Of a stretch of 30,684 nucleotides of DNA, positions 8,228-14,985 are shown piece by piece. The stretch's first letter is position 1, and every line of letters begins with the position of its first letter. Position numbers and translations under genes: made by a program. The stretch is from Pseudomonadota bacterium (GTDB lineage: Bacteria; Pseudomonadota; Alphaproteobacteria; Rhizobiales; Rhizobiaceae), in NCBI GenBank assembly GCA_023457435.1, contig JAEWLS010000044.1, forward strand, positions 1 to 30,684. Direction: 5' to 3'. Below the pieces are notes generated by a model. The model worked only from the letters and a program-made list of their open reading frames with translations, searched no databases and was not told the origin of the DNA.

Positions 8228-8650
8228 ATGGAGTTCCTAGCCGGTTCGCCTATCCCCGGCCTGCCGACCGAGATCGCCTATCTGGCGCTCGCGGTCGTCA
8301 TGCTCGGCCTGCACGTCTGCTTCCAGTCGATCCTGCTGACCCGCGAACTGGGCAGCGACTACAATGCGGGGCCGCGCGACGAGGGACAGAAGGTGAGCGG
8401 CGTCGCCGGCCGCGCCGAGCGGGCGCTGCGCAACTTCAACGAGACGTTCCCCGCCTTCGCTTCGCTTGCTCTCGCCATCAACGTCACCGGCGGCGCCGAC
8501 TGGTGGACCGGTTTCGGCGCCGCGCTATACCTGTGGAGCCGCGTCGTCTACCTGCCGCTCTACCTGCTCGGCATCAAATACTGGCGCTCGCTGGTCTTCC
8601 TTGTCAGCTGCCTCGGCCTCATCATCCTGTTCGTCCGGCTGGTCTTCTAG
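8228..8650 (+). CDS. MAPEG family membrane protein (copy 1)
   Basis: The 140-residue protein has four hydrophobic helices, with the MAPEG core between helices 1 and 3: RAERALRNFNETFPAFASLAL, then ADWWTGFGAALYLWSRVVYLPLYLLG. MAPEG proteins are inner-membrane relatives of eukaryotic eicosanoid/glutathione enzymes; bacterial roles are mostly undefined. A second member is encoded on the opposite strand at 27101-27493, before lpd, sharing ETFP, ADWWTG, GAALY and RV.YLP blocks. The stop codon shares the palindrome CTAG with the stop of the converging serA gene, so the two reading frames overlap by four bases. Confidence 0.88.
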   Translation: MEFLAGSPIPGLPTEIAYLALAVVMLGLHVCFQSILLTRELGSDYNAGPRDEGQKVSGVAGRAERALRNFNETFPAFASLALAINVTGGADWWTGFGAALYLWSRVVYLPLYLLGIKYWRSLVFLVSCLGLIILFVRLVF

Positions 8651-10242
8651 ATCCCGACGTTGAAGCTCAGGGGCTTGGCCGATTCGATCGCCGGATGTGC
8701 CCGCACTTCGGCGAGCACGCTCTCCGGGAACGGCGCGTCGAGATAGAGCAGCGCGATCGCGTCGCCGCCCGGCCGGTCGCGGCCGAGCTGGAAGTTGGCG
8801 ATGTTCACGTTGTTCTTGCCGCACACCGTGCCGAGGAGGCCGATGATGCCCGGCGCGTCGGCGTTGGTGGTGTAAAGCATGTGCTCGCCCACCTCGGCGT
8901 CGAGGTTGATGCCCTTGATCTGGATGAAGCGCGGCTTGCCGTCGGAGAAGCAGGTGCCGGCGATGGAACGCGTGCGCTCGTCCGTCGTGACGGTGAGCTT
9001 GATGTAGCCGTCGAACACGCCTGACTTGTCGCGCTTGACCTCCGAGACGATGATGCCGCGCTCCTTCACCATGACAGGCGCGGAGACCATGTTCACGTCC
9101 GCGACCTGCGGACGGATCAGCCCGGCAAGTGCGGCCGAGATCAGCGCCCGCGTGTTCATCTGGGCCGTGGCGCCGTCGAAAAGGATCTCGACCGACTTGA
9201 TCGGCTCCTCCGTCACCTGCCCGACGAAGGCGCCGAGCACTTCCGCGAGCTTGACGAAAGGCTTCAGCCGCGGCGCTTCCTCGGCGGTGATCGAGGGCAT
9301 GTTGATGGCGTTGGAGACGGCGCCCTTGACCAGGTAATCCGACATCTGCTCGGCGACCTGCAGCGCGACGTTCTCCTGCGCCTCGGTGGTCGCGGCGCCG
9401 AGATGCGGCGTCGCCACGACGTTGTCCATACCGAAGAACGGGCTTTCGGTCGCCGGTTCGACCTCGAACACGTCAATCGCCGCGCCCGCCACCTTGCCGC
9501 TCTTCAGCGCTGCCACGAGATCCGCCTCGACGATCAGCCCGCCGCGCGCACAGTTGATGATGCGCACGCCCTTCTTCATCTTGGCGATCGCGTCGGCGTT
9601 GATGATGCCCCTGGTCTTGTCGGTCATCGGCGTGTGCAGCGTGATGAAATCGGCGCGGGCAAGCAGCTCGTCCAGCTCGACCTTCTCGACACCCAGCTCC
9701 TCGGCCCGCTGTTCCGACAGGAACGGATCGAAGGCGATGACGTGCATCTTCAGGCCGACGCCGCGCATGGCGACGATCGAGCCGATATTGCCGCAGCCGA
9801 CGATACCGAGCGTCTTGCCGGTGATCTCGACGCCCATGAAGCGGTTCTTTTCCCACTTGCCGGCGTGGGTGGAAGCGTTCGCGGCCGGCAGCTCGCGGGC
9901 GAGCGCGAACATCATCGCCACCGCGTGTTCCGCCGTGGTGATCGAGTTTCCGAACGGCGTGTTCATGACGATGATGCCGCGGCGCGAAGCGGCCGGAATG
10001 TCGACATTGTCGACGCCGATGCCGGCGCGGCCGATCACCTTCAGGCGTGTCGCCGCGGCGATCAGCTTTTCGGTCACCTTGGTCGCCGAGCGGATCGCCA
10101 GGCCGTCATACTGGTCGATGATCGAAAGCAGCTTGTCCTTGTCCTTGCCGACGTCCGGCAGGTAATCGACCTCGACGCCGCGATCCCTGAAGATCTGGAC
10201 GGCGGTTTCGGAAAGTTTGTCGGAAACGAGTACGCGGGGCAT
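8647..10242 (-). CDS. serA: D-3-phosphoglycerate dehydrogenase
   Basis: The 531-residue, long-form enzyme catalyses the first step of serine synthesis from 3-phosphoglycerate. The NAD-binding motif is GCGNIG (149-154). The catalytic trio is Arg233 (NCARGG), Glu262 (VFEVEP) and His280 (ATPHLGAAT). An allosteric-substrate-binding segment follows and an ACT domain occupies about 455-531 (TTNADAPGIIGLLG, NIANFQLGR), so serine feedback is possible. The ATG at 10242 has AGAAGGAA upstream; the open frame beyond it runs into the inverted-repeat element and is not coding. serC lies upstream on the same strand. Confidence 0.97.
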   Translation of the reverse strand: MPRVLVSDKLSETAVQIFRDRGVEVDYLPDVGKDKDKLLSIIDQYDGLAIRSATKVTEKLIAAATRLKVIGRAGIGVDNVDIPAASRRGIIVMNTPFGNSITTAEHAVAMMFALARELPAANASTHAGKWEKNRFMGVEITGKTLGIVGCGNIGSIVAMRGVGLKMHVIAFDPFLSEQRAEELGVEKVELDELLARADFITLHTPMTDKTRGIINADAIAKMKKGVRIINCARGGLIVEADLVAALKSGKVAGAAIDVFEVEPATESPFFGMDNVVATPHLGAATTEAQENVALQVAEQMSDYLVKGAVSNAINMPSITAEEAPRLKPFVKLAEVLGAFVGQVTEEPIKSVEILFDGATAQMNTRALISAALAGLIRPQVADVNMVSAPVMVKERGIIVSEVKRDKSGVFDGYIKLTVTTDERTRSIAGTCFSDGKPRFIQIKGINLDAEVGEHMLYTTNADAPGIIGLLGTVCGKNNVNIANFQLGRDRPGGDAIALLYLDAPFPESVLAEVRAHPAIESAKPLSFNVGI

Positions 10243-10258
10243 TTTGCAGTTCCTTCTG

Positions 10259-10385
10259 CCACCCTCCTCTTCAGGGGGAGGGTCGGACCGCAGGTCCGGG
10301 GTGGGGTGATTTGTTCTGGTGAGAGATGGGGCACGTACCCCACCCCGATGCTTCGCATCGACCCTCCCCCTGGAGGGGAGGGTGG
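10259..10385. repeat. 127-bp inverted-repeat element with nested hairpins (serC-serA gap)
   Basis: Two 48-bp arms, 10259-10306 and the reverse complement of 10338-10385, are near-identical apart from their middle and a few bases, with a 31-bp spacer between them. Each arm contains its own small hairpin: GGACC-GCA-GGTCC in the left arm and CGATGC-TTC-GCATCG in the right. The outer parts are CCCTCC/GGGGGAGGG and GGGGTGGGG blocks. This looks like the short palindromic intergenic repeats scattered in alphaproteobacterial genomes. It fills nearly all of the 149-bp gap, so serC mRNA reading into serA would carry a large folded structure. Confidence 0.85.
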
Positions 10386-10391
10386 CAAAGC

Positions 10392-11570
10392 CTAGGCAGC
10401 TGCCTTGAGCGACGCTTTTTGCTGCGCGAACGCCCAATCGAGCCACGGCGTCAGCGCCTCAAGATCGGCGGTCTCGACCGTCGCGCCGCACCAGATGCGC
10501 ATGCCTGCCGGGGCGTCGCGGTAGTGACCGATGTCGTAGGCGACGCCGGCCTTCTCGAGCGTCGAGACGATGCCCTTGGCGAAGTCTGCCTGCGCATCCG
10601 CCGACAGCGCCGTCACCGCCGGATCGACGATGGTGAGGCACACCGACGTGTTGGAGCGCGTCTCGGGCGCCTGCGCCAGATTGGCCAGCCAGCCGCACTG
10701 CTCGACGAAACGGTCGATCGCCGCCGCATTCCGGTCGGCGCGGGCTATCAGGGCGTCGAGCCCGCCGATCCCTTTCGCCCACTTCAACGCGTCGAGGTAA
10801 TCCTCGACGCACAGCATCGACGGCGTGTTGATCGTCTCGCCCTTGAAGATGCCTTCGATCAGCTTGCCGCCGGAGGTCAGGCGGAAGATCTTCGGCAGCG
10901 GCCATGCCGGCTTGTAGCTCTCGAGCCGCGCGACGGCGCGCGGGCTGAGGATCAGCATGCCGTGGCCGCCCTCGCCGCCCAGCACCTTCTGCCAGGAGAA
11001 GGTCACGACATCAAGCTTCTGCCAGTCGAGGCGCTGCGCGAATGCGGCGCTAGTCGCGTCGCAGATCGTCAGGCCCTTGCGGTCGGCGGGAATGAAGTCG
11101 CCATTGGCGACGCGCACGCCCGAGGTGGTGCCGTTCCAGGTGAACACGACGTCGCGGTCGAAATCGGCCTGCGACAGGTCCGGCAGCTTGCCGTAATCGG
11201 CCTCGAACCGGCGCACGTCCGTGAGCCTGAGCTGCTTGACCACGTCAGTCACCCAGCCGGCGCCAAAGGATTCCCAGGCCAGCATGTCGACGCCGCGCTC
11301 GCCGAGCAGCGACCACAGCGCCATTTCCACCGCGCCCGTGTCGGATGCCGGCACGATGCCGATGCGGTAGTCGGCGGGGACTTCGAGGATTTCGCGGGTG
11401 AGGTCGATCGCCTCGGCGAGGCGCGCCTTGCCGATCTTGGCCCGGTGCGAGCGCCCTAGCGGCGCGGCCTTCAAGGCTTCGAGCGACCAGCCGGGTCGCT
11501 TCGCACAAGGTCCTGACGAAAAATTGGGGTTTGCCGGACGCACTTCCGGCGCGGTGACGCTGGCGGTCAT
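10392..11570 (-). CDS. serC: Phosphoserine aminotransferase
   Basis: The 392-residue PLP enzyme converts 3-phosphohydroxypyruvate to phosphoserine, the step after SerA. NFSSGPCAKRPGW near the N-terminus is typical of the alphaproteobacterial SerC group. Asp171 (CDATS) should contact the PLP ring nitrogen and Lys195 (FSWQKVLGGEGGHGM) should form the Schiff base. The segment GETINTPSMLCVEDYLDAL is also characteristic. The ATG at 11570 is preceded by GGAAGGATAG. serA follows on the same strand after the inverted-repeat element. Confidence 0.96.
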   Translation of the reverse strand: MTASVTAPEVRPANPNFSSGPCAKRPGWSLEALKAAPLGRSHRAKIGKARLAEAIDLTREILEVPADYRIGIVPASDTGAVEMALWSLLGERGVDMLAWESFGAGWVTDVVKQLRLTDVRRFEADYGKLPDLSQADFDRDVVFTWNGTTSGVRVANGDFIPADRKGLTICDATSAAFAQRLDWQKLDVVTFSWQKVLGGEGGHGMLILSPRAVARLESYKPAWPLPKIFRLTSGGKLIEGIFKGETINTPSMLCVEDYLDALKWAKGIGGLDALIARADRNAAAIDRFVEQCGWLANLAQAPETRSNTSVCLTIVDPAVTALSADAQADFAKGIVSTLEKAGVAYDIGHYRDAPAGMRIWCGATVETADLEALTPWLDWAFAQQKASLKAAA

Positions 11571-11613
11571 GATCTATCCTTCCAGATAGCTGGCCCCTCG
11601 TTGGGGAGGGGTG

Positions 11614-11649
11614 GCCCGCCGCGGCGAATACGCCAAGCCCGCGGCGGGC
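11614..11649. repeat. Inverted repeat between the HtrA-like gene and serC
   Basis: An 11-bp perfect stem (GCCCGCCGCGG with CCGCGGCGGGC) encloses a 14-base loop that can itself pair as GGCG-AATA-CGCC. A second small hairpin, CCCCTC/GAGGGG, lies just beside it at 11594-11611. On the minus strand it follows the stop of the HtrA-like gene, but no T-run follows, so it is not a classic intrinsic terminator. It may be a transcript-end stabiliser or part of a short intergenic repeat. Confidence 0.5.
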
Positions 11650-11673
11650 GCAAGAGCTATCTCGAAGGAGCGG

Positions 11674-12579
11674 CTACTGCAGCTGCGGCCGAATCAGGAA
11701 GCTGTTGCGATCGGCCGACTTGACGCGCAGCCACGTGTCTCGACCGTCGCGCACGATGCGCAGCGGCACCTCCGCGCCGGCGGGACCGGTCGCCCAGAGC
11801 TTGCGGTAGAAGTCGGCGAGGCCTTCGACAGTGCCGTCGCGCACGTCGGCTATGATGTCGCCTTCCTTCAACCCCGCCTTCTCGGCCGGGCCGCCATCCG
11901 TCACGCTCATCACCACAACCTTGCCGTTGCTCTCGGCCGAGAACGCGCCGAGCCACGGACGCGGCGGCGCGCCCGGTTTGCCGCGCTTCAGCATGTCGTC
12001 GATCACCGGCAGCAGCAGGTTGATCGGCACCACCATGTTGATGTCGGTGACGTCTCCGCCCCGGCTCATCTGCAGGCGCAGCGACCCGATGCCGACCAGT
12101 CGGCCGAGCGCGTCGATCAGCGCCGCGCCTCCCCAGGAGGGATGCGCCGGCGCGGTGAAGATGGCGTCGTCTAGCAGGTACTCCCAATAGCCGGCGAACT
12201 CCTGCCGCGCCACGATGCCGCCCTCGACGCGCTTGCCGGTGCCGTCGACAAGCGTGACCATGTCTCCGACCTTCGCGCCGGACGAATCGGCAAAAGGCAG
12301 CGCCGGCTCGCCGAGCTCGCCCATCGCCTGCACCAGGGCGAACCCGCTGGCGGGGTCGATGGCGATCGGATGGGCCGCGATCACCTTGCCGTCGTGGCGC
12401 GTCAGCCAGACCTCTTCGGCCTCGGTGACGAGATAGCCGATCGTCAGCACCAGGCCGCTGTCGCGGATGATGACGCCACTGCCGTCACGGCGCGTGCCGA
12501 GCGTGCCTGCGGTGAAGGCGTGGTCGGGGATGATGGCGCGTATGGCAACGACCGAACGCGAATTTGTCTTGATGTCCAT
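11674..12579 (-). CDS. HtrA/DegP-fold pseudoprotease with PDZ domain
   Basis: The 301-residue protein has the layout of a trypsin-like S1C protease followed by one PDZ domain (about 208-290; VVVMSVTDGGPAEKAGLKEGDII). The positions of the triad are changed: the His site reads LTIGYLV (Tyr49 for His), the Asp site ASGFALV (Gly79 for Asp), and the Ser site HPSWGGAAL (Trp149 for Ser in the usual GNSGG). It is therefore probably not a protease but a scaffold or sensor, although databases may label it serine protease. There is no signal peptide, unlike DegP, so a cytoplasmic location is likely. The ATG at 12579 has no good ribosome-binding site, so the start is less sure. An FNR-type palindrome lies 100 bp upstream. 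Confidence 0.8.
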   Translation of the reverse strand: MDIKTNSRSVVAIRAIIPDHAFTAGTLGTRRDGSGVIIRDSGLVLTIGYLVTEAEEVWLTRHDGKVIAAHPIAIDPASGFALVQAMGELGEPALPFADSSGAKVGDMVTLVDGTGKRVEGGIVARQEFAGYWEYLLDDAIFTAPAHPSWGGAALIDALGRLVGIGSLRLQMSRGGDVTDINMVVPINLLLPVIDDMLKRGKPGAPPRPWLGAFSAESNGKVVVMSVTDGGPAEKAGLKEGDIIADVRDGTVEGLADFYRKLWATGPAGAEVPLRIVRDGRDTWLRVKSADRNSFLIRPQLQ

Positions 12580-12678
12580 TGGGCGGGCTCCGGCTGGGGC
12601 GCTTCCGCGCGGCTGACGGTGGTGCTCTTAGGTCGGAAGCTAGGGGCCGAGTCGACGCCCTACAAGTGACCGGTCCGA

Positions 12679-12692
12679 TTGATTTCGATCAA
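12679..12692. promoter_or_regulatory. FNR/FixK-type palindrome
   Basis: TTGATTTCGATCAA matches the FNR/FixK/Anr consensus TTGAT-N4-ATCAA at all ten defined bases. It lies 100 bp upstream of the HtrA-like start (minus strand) and about 300 bp upstream of the PhyH start, so the former is the likelier target. No convincing -10 element is visible at the expected distance. It may be functional or a chance palindrome. Confidence 0.45.
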
Positions 12693-12901
12693 TGCGGCAT
12701 CGCCGCGGCGCGGCAGGATGGCCCCGAGCGGAGCGCGCCGCTTGAACGCGAAAGGCGGCCGCTGGGGGCGAGGCGCTTCAGCGCTCCACTGGCCGCAGAA
12801 TGCCGGGCTCGGCATCGTTGTCGGGAACCTCGCGGCACATGGTTGTTCGCGTTCGCGCTCCGGGTTATGTTTTCCGCATGATGTCTATGTCTACGTTCTT
12901 C

Positions 12902-12959
12902 CCGCTGATCTGAACGACGAAATCGTTCCGGGCGCTCTTTGCGCCATTCAGATCAACGG
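12902..12959 (+). promoter_or_regulatory. Predicted three-way-junction structure in the PhyH leader
   Basis: An outer stem pairs CCG-c-TGATCTG (12902-12912) with CAGATCA-a-CGG (12949-12959), ten pairs with one mismatch. Inside are two perfect 5-bp hairpins with 5-base loops: AACGA-CGAAA-TCGTT (12913-12927) and GGCGC-TCTTT-GCGCC (12931-12945), joined by three-base linkers. It ends 36 bp before the PhyH ATG, so it would be in the 5' leader. It does not match a riboswitch class I know. An operator or a mobile palindrome are alternatives. Confidence 0.5.
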
Positions 12960-12995
12960 CTCCGCTCGACGCGGTAGCCGCACGGAGAACGTGTA

Positions 12996-13787
12996 ATGAC
13001 CAAGATCGAGTATCCCGGCCTGACTTCGAGTCAGGTCCAGTGCTTCATTGACGATGGCTTCGTCAAAATAGAAAATGCCTTCAGCGCCGACCTCGCAAGA
13101 CAAGGTAGGAACGAACTTTGGGCCGATATAAGTCTATCGCCGGATAAGCCCGAGAATTGGGTTCAACCCGTTGCTCGGGTGGGGTTCAAGTCCTCGCCCC
13201 CCTTCATCAGAGCTGCCAACACACCACAACTTCACAAGGCCTACGATCAACTCGTTGGGGAAGGCCGCTGGCTTGCTCCCAAGGGGCTCGGAACCTTTCC
13301 GATCCGTTTTCCCTCGCCGGAATCACCTGGTGACGACGGCTGGCATGTGGATGTGAGCTTTGCCACCGACAATCCGGATTTCATGGAATGGCGTGCCAAT
13401 GTGAAGAGCAGCGGACGCGCTTTGTTGATGCTGTTCCTGTTTTCGGATGTTGGCCCGGACGAGGCGCCGACGAGGATACGGAAAGGCTCGCATGCCGTCA
13501 TTGCGCGGGAGCTTCTGCCCTATGGCGAGGCGGGGGCAACTCTCCGGCAGCTCTCGGCCGATGGCTATGCTTCGACAGAGGGTTGTGATGTGGAACTTGC
13601 GACGGGCGCGGCGGGCACGGTCTATCTGTGTCACCCGTTTCTGGTTCATGCCGCACAGCCTCATCGGGGACAGCGGCCCCGCTTCATGGCGCAACCACCG
13701 CTCCTGCCGAAAGGCGAGTTCGACCCGGCCTTGCCGCCGTCGCCGGTCCAGGTCGCTATCCGTCAGGCCAGTGGGATGATGCCTTGA
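12996..13787 (+). CDS. Phytanoyl-CoA dioxygenase (PhyH) family protein
   Basis: The 263-residue protein belongs to the Fe(II)/2-oxoglutarate dioxygenases of the PhyH type. The facial triad is visible: His117 and Asp119 in GWHVDVSF and a distal His218 in LCHPFLVHAAQPHRG, followed by Arg227 or Arg229 (GQRPRF) for 2-oxoglutarate. The substrate cannot be told from sequence; family members hydroxylate lipids, amino acids, natural products and phosphonates. GGAG lies eight bases before the ATG. Codon use (AAT, ATA, AGA, TAT) and GC are clearly lower than in neighbours, suggesting horizontal acquisition. It is the only plus-strand gene between 8.7 and 28.6 kb and ends at an intrinsic terminator. Confidence 0.85.
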   Translation: MTKIEYPGLTSSQVQCFIDDGFVKIENAFSADLARQGRNELWADISLSPDKPENWVQPVARVGFKSSPPFIRAANTPQLHKAYDQLVGEGRWLAPKGLGTFPIRFPSPESPGDDGWHVDVSFATDNPDFMEWRANVKSSGRALLMLFLFSDVGPDEAPTRIRKGSHAVIARELLPYGEAGATLRQLSADGYASTEGCDVELATGAAGTVYLCHPFLVHAAQPHRGQRPRFMAQPPLLPKGEFDPALPPSPVQVAIRQASGMMP

Positions 13788-13914
13788 TCGCCTGTGCCCA
13801 TTCGCAGGTGTTGCGACACAGTCGCCGACGCCGATCCGTCGCAAACATCATGTGCGAAAATCAGACGCGTGTGAGCGATACCATCGACGGGTAGTACGCC
13901 ACATCCAGCTTAAG

Positions 13915-13943
13915 GGCGGCCCTCTGGGGCCGCCTTTCGTTTC
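13915..13943 (+). terminator. Intrinsic terminator after the PhyH gene
   Basis: GGCGGCCC (13915-13922) pairs with GGGCCGCC (13927-13934) around a TCTG loop and is followed by TTTCGTTT. The T-run is on the plus strand, so it serves the PhyH transcript. It lies just beyond the 3' end of the converging outer membrane protein gene and may help there too. Confidence 0.75.
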
Positions 13944-13962
13944 GAGTCGGAAAGTCCGGCGC

Positions 13963-14823
13963 CTACCAGAGTTCGTAGCGCAGGCCGACGCGGACCTCGT
14001 GGCTGATGAATCCTGGATCCCGCGCCTGCACGCCGTTGGCGCCGAGGTTCTGGTCGAACTGCGTGAAGCGGTACATGTCGCCGGCGCCGACGTGGCGGAA
14101 TTTGTAGCCGACGTCGAGTTTGAAGTTCTTGCTGAGGTCGAAGGCGATGCCGGCCATCGCGGCATAGCTGAAGCGCCACGACGTCGAGCCCTCATGCGTG
14201 CCCGGGGTTGCGGGGACGGCCGCGCAGCTGGCGGCGCCTGGAACGCAGGTGTAGGCGGACGAGGCGTTGTTGTAGGTCGTCAGCACCACGCCAGCGCCGG
14301 CGCCGATGTAGGGCGTGAAGCGCGCGAAGGTGCCGAGATCGACATAGGCGTTGGCCATCAGCGAGGTGTTGGTCATCGTCGCCGTGGCGGTGTCGGTGCA
14401 CGTCGTCGACGCAGCCTGGCCGGGGCACGGGCCGGGCATCGCCGCGGTGCCGCTAAAGTTCAGGTCGCCCCGCTCCAGCATCAGGTCGCTGCGAAAATAG
14501 TCGGTGAAACGGTAGCCGAACCCCACGCCGGCGCTGATTCCGCCGCTGAACCGCGCATTGTTGAAGTTCGCGGTCGGATAGTCGTTCGTCGGGACCCGGA
14601 ACGTAGTGTTGGTGAACGAGCCGCTGGCCACCGCGCCCACCGCATAGCCGATGTCGCCGCGCAGGTACCAGCCGCTGCCGATCTCCACCGGCACGACCTC
14701 CTCGAGATACTCCTCCTGCTCGATCACCATCGGCGGATCGTAGTCGGCGGCATGCGCCGGCAGGTGGATCGCGCTGGCAAGGGCGAGCGGTGCGAGAAAG
14801 CGGAACGCGATGCGCATCTTCAT
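13963..14823 (-). CDS. Outer membrane beta-barrel protein (Omp25/31-like), copy 1
   Basis: The 286-residue product starts at the ATG at 14823, which has GGAG just upstream and opens a signal peptide (MKMRIAFRFLAPLALASA, cleavage after PAHA near residue 25). The mature part begins with an acidic stretch (ADYDPPMVIEQEEYLEEVVPVE), then GSGWYLRGDIGY, and ends with alternating strands to RVGLRYELW, with the terminal aromatic residue BamA clients need. This is the pattern of rhizobial and Brucella Omp25/Omp31-type porin-family proteins with about eight strands. A paralog lies just upstream. An open extension of 26 codons before the ATG runs through the CtrA-type box and is not used. Confidence 0.88.
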   Translation of the reverse strand: MKMRIAFRFLAPLALASAIHLPAHAADYDPPMVIEQEEYLEEVVPVEIGSGWYLRGDIGYAVGAVASGSFTNTTFRVPTNDYPTANFNNARFSGGISAGVGFGYRFTDYFRSDLMLERGDLNFSGTAAMPGPCPGQAASTTCTDTATATMTNTSLMANAYVDLGTFARFTPYIGAGAGVVLTTYNNASSAYTCVPGAASCAAVPATPGTHEGSTSWRFSYAAMAGIAFDLSKNFKLDVGYKFRHVGAGDMYRFTQFDQNLGANGVQARDPGFISHEVRVGLRYELW

Positions 14824-14881
14824 GACTCCGTAAGCGGGCGGCCGGGCCTTCCCTCTTGCGGACACACTATTAACCACGACG

Positions 14882-14897
14882 GTTAAGCGGCGGTTAA
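14882..14897 (-). promoter_or_regulatory. Predicted CtrA-binding site upstream of omp copy 1
   Basis: The minus strand reads TTAAC-CGCCGC-TTAAC, a full match to the CtrA consensus TTAA-N7-TTAAC. It is about 60 bp upstream of the ATG, and another GGTTAA follows at 14870-14875. CtrA is the cell-cycle regulator of alphaproteobacteria, so cell-cycle control of this outer membrane protein is inferred. Confidence 0.6.
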
Positions 14898-14936
14898 GCA
14901 TAAGCGGATCTTTCGCGGGCGCTTCATGCGCATGCG

Positions 14937-14966
14937 AAAAGGCCGCCCGGGGAGCCGGACGGCCTT
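14937..14966 (-). terminator. Intrinsic terminator after omp copy 2
   Basis: On the minus strand AAGGCCGTCCGG pairs with CCGGGCGGCCTT (one T-G pair) around CTCC, followed by TTTTCGC. It lies 20 bp after the stop of the upstream paralog, so the two outer membrane genes are separate transcription units. Confidence 0.8.
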
Positions 14967-14985
14967 CGAAGAATGTGCGCGTCGT

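Larger units (their letters stand above)
12580..12995. other. 416-bp intergenic region between divergent genes
   Basis: This gap separates the HtrA-like gene (minus) from the PhyH gene (plus). It holds a perfect TTGAT-N4-ATCAA palindrome (12679-12692) and a folded element (12902-12959). Short open frames cross it on the plus strand, but they are rich in Arg, Ser and Gly, lack ribosome-binding sites and look non-coding. I see no tRNA and no recognisable gene remnant. Confidence 0.6.

Noticed and set aside
12579..12996. Short plus-strand frames in the gap before the PhyH gene
   Set aside because: They lack ribosome-binding sites, are rich in Arg/Ser/Gly, overlap the folded element and resemble no known protein.
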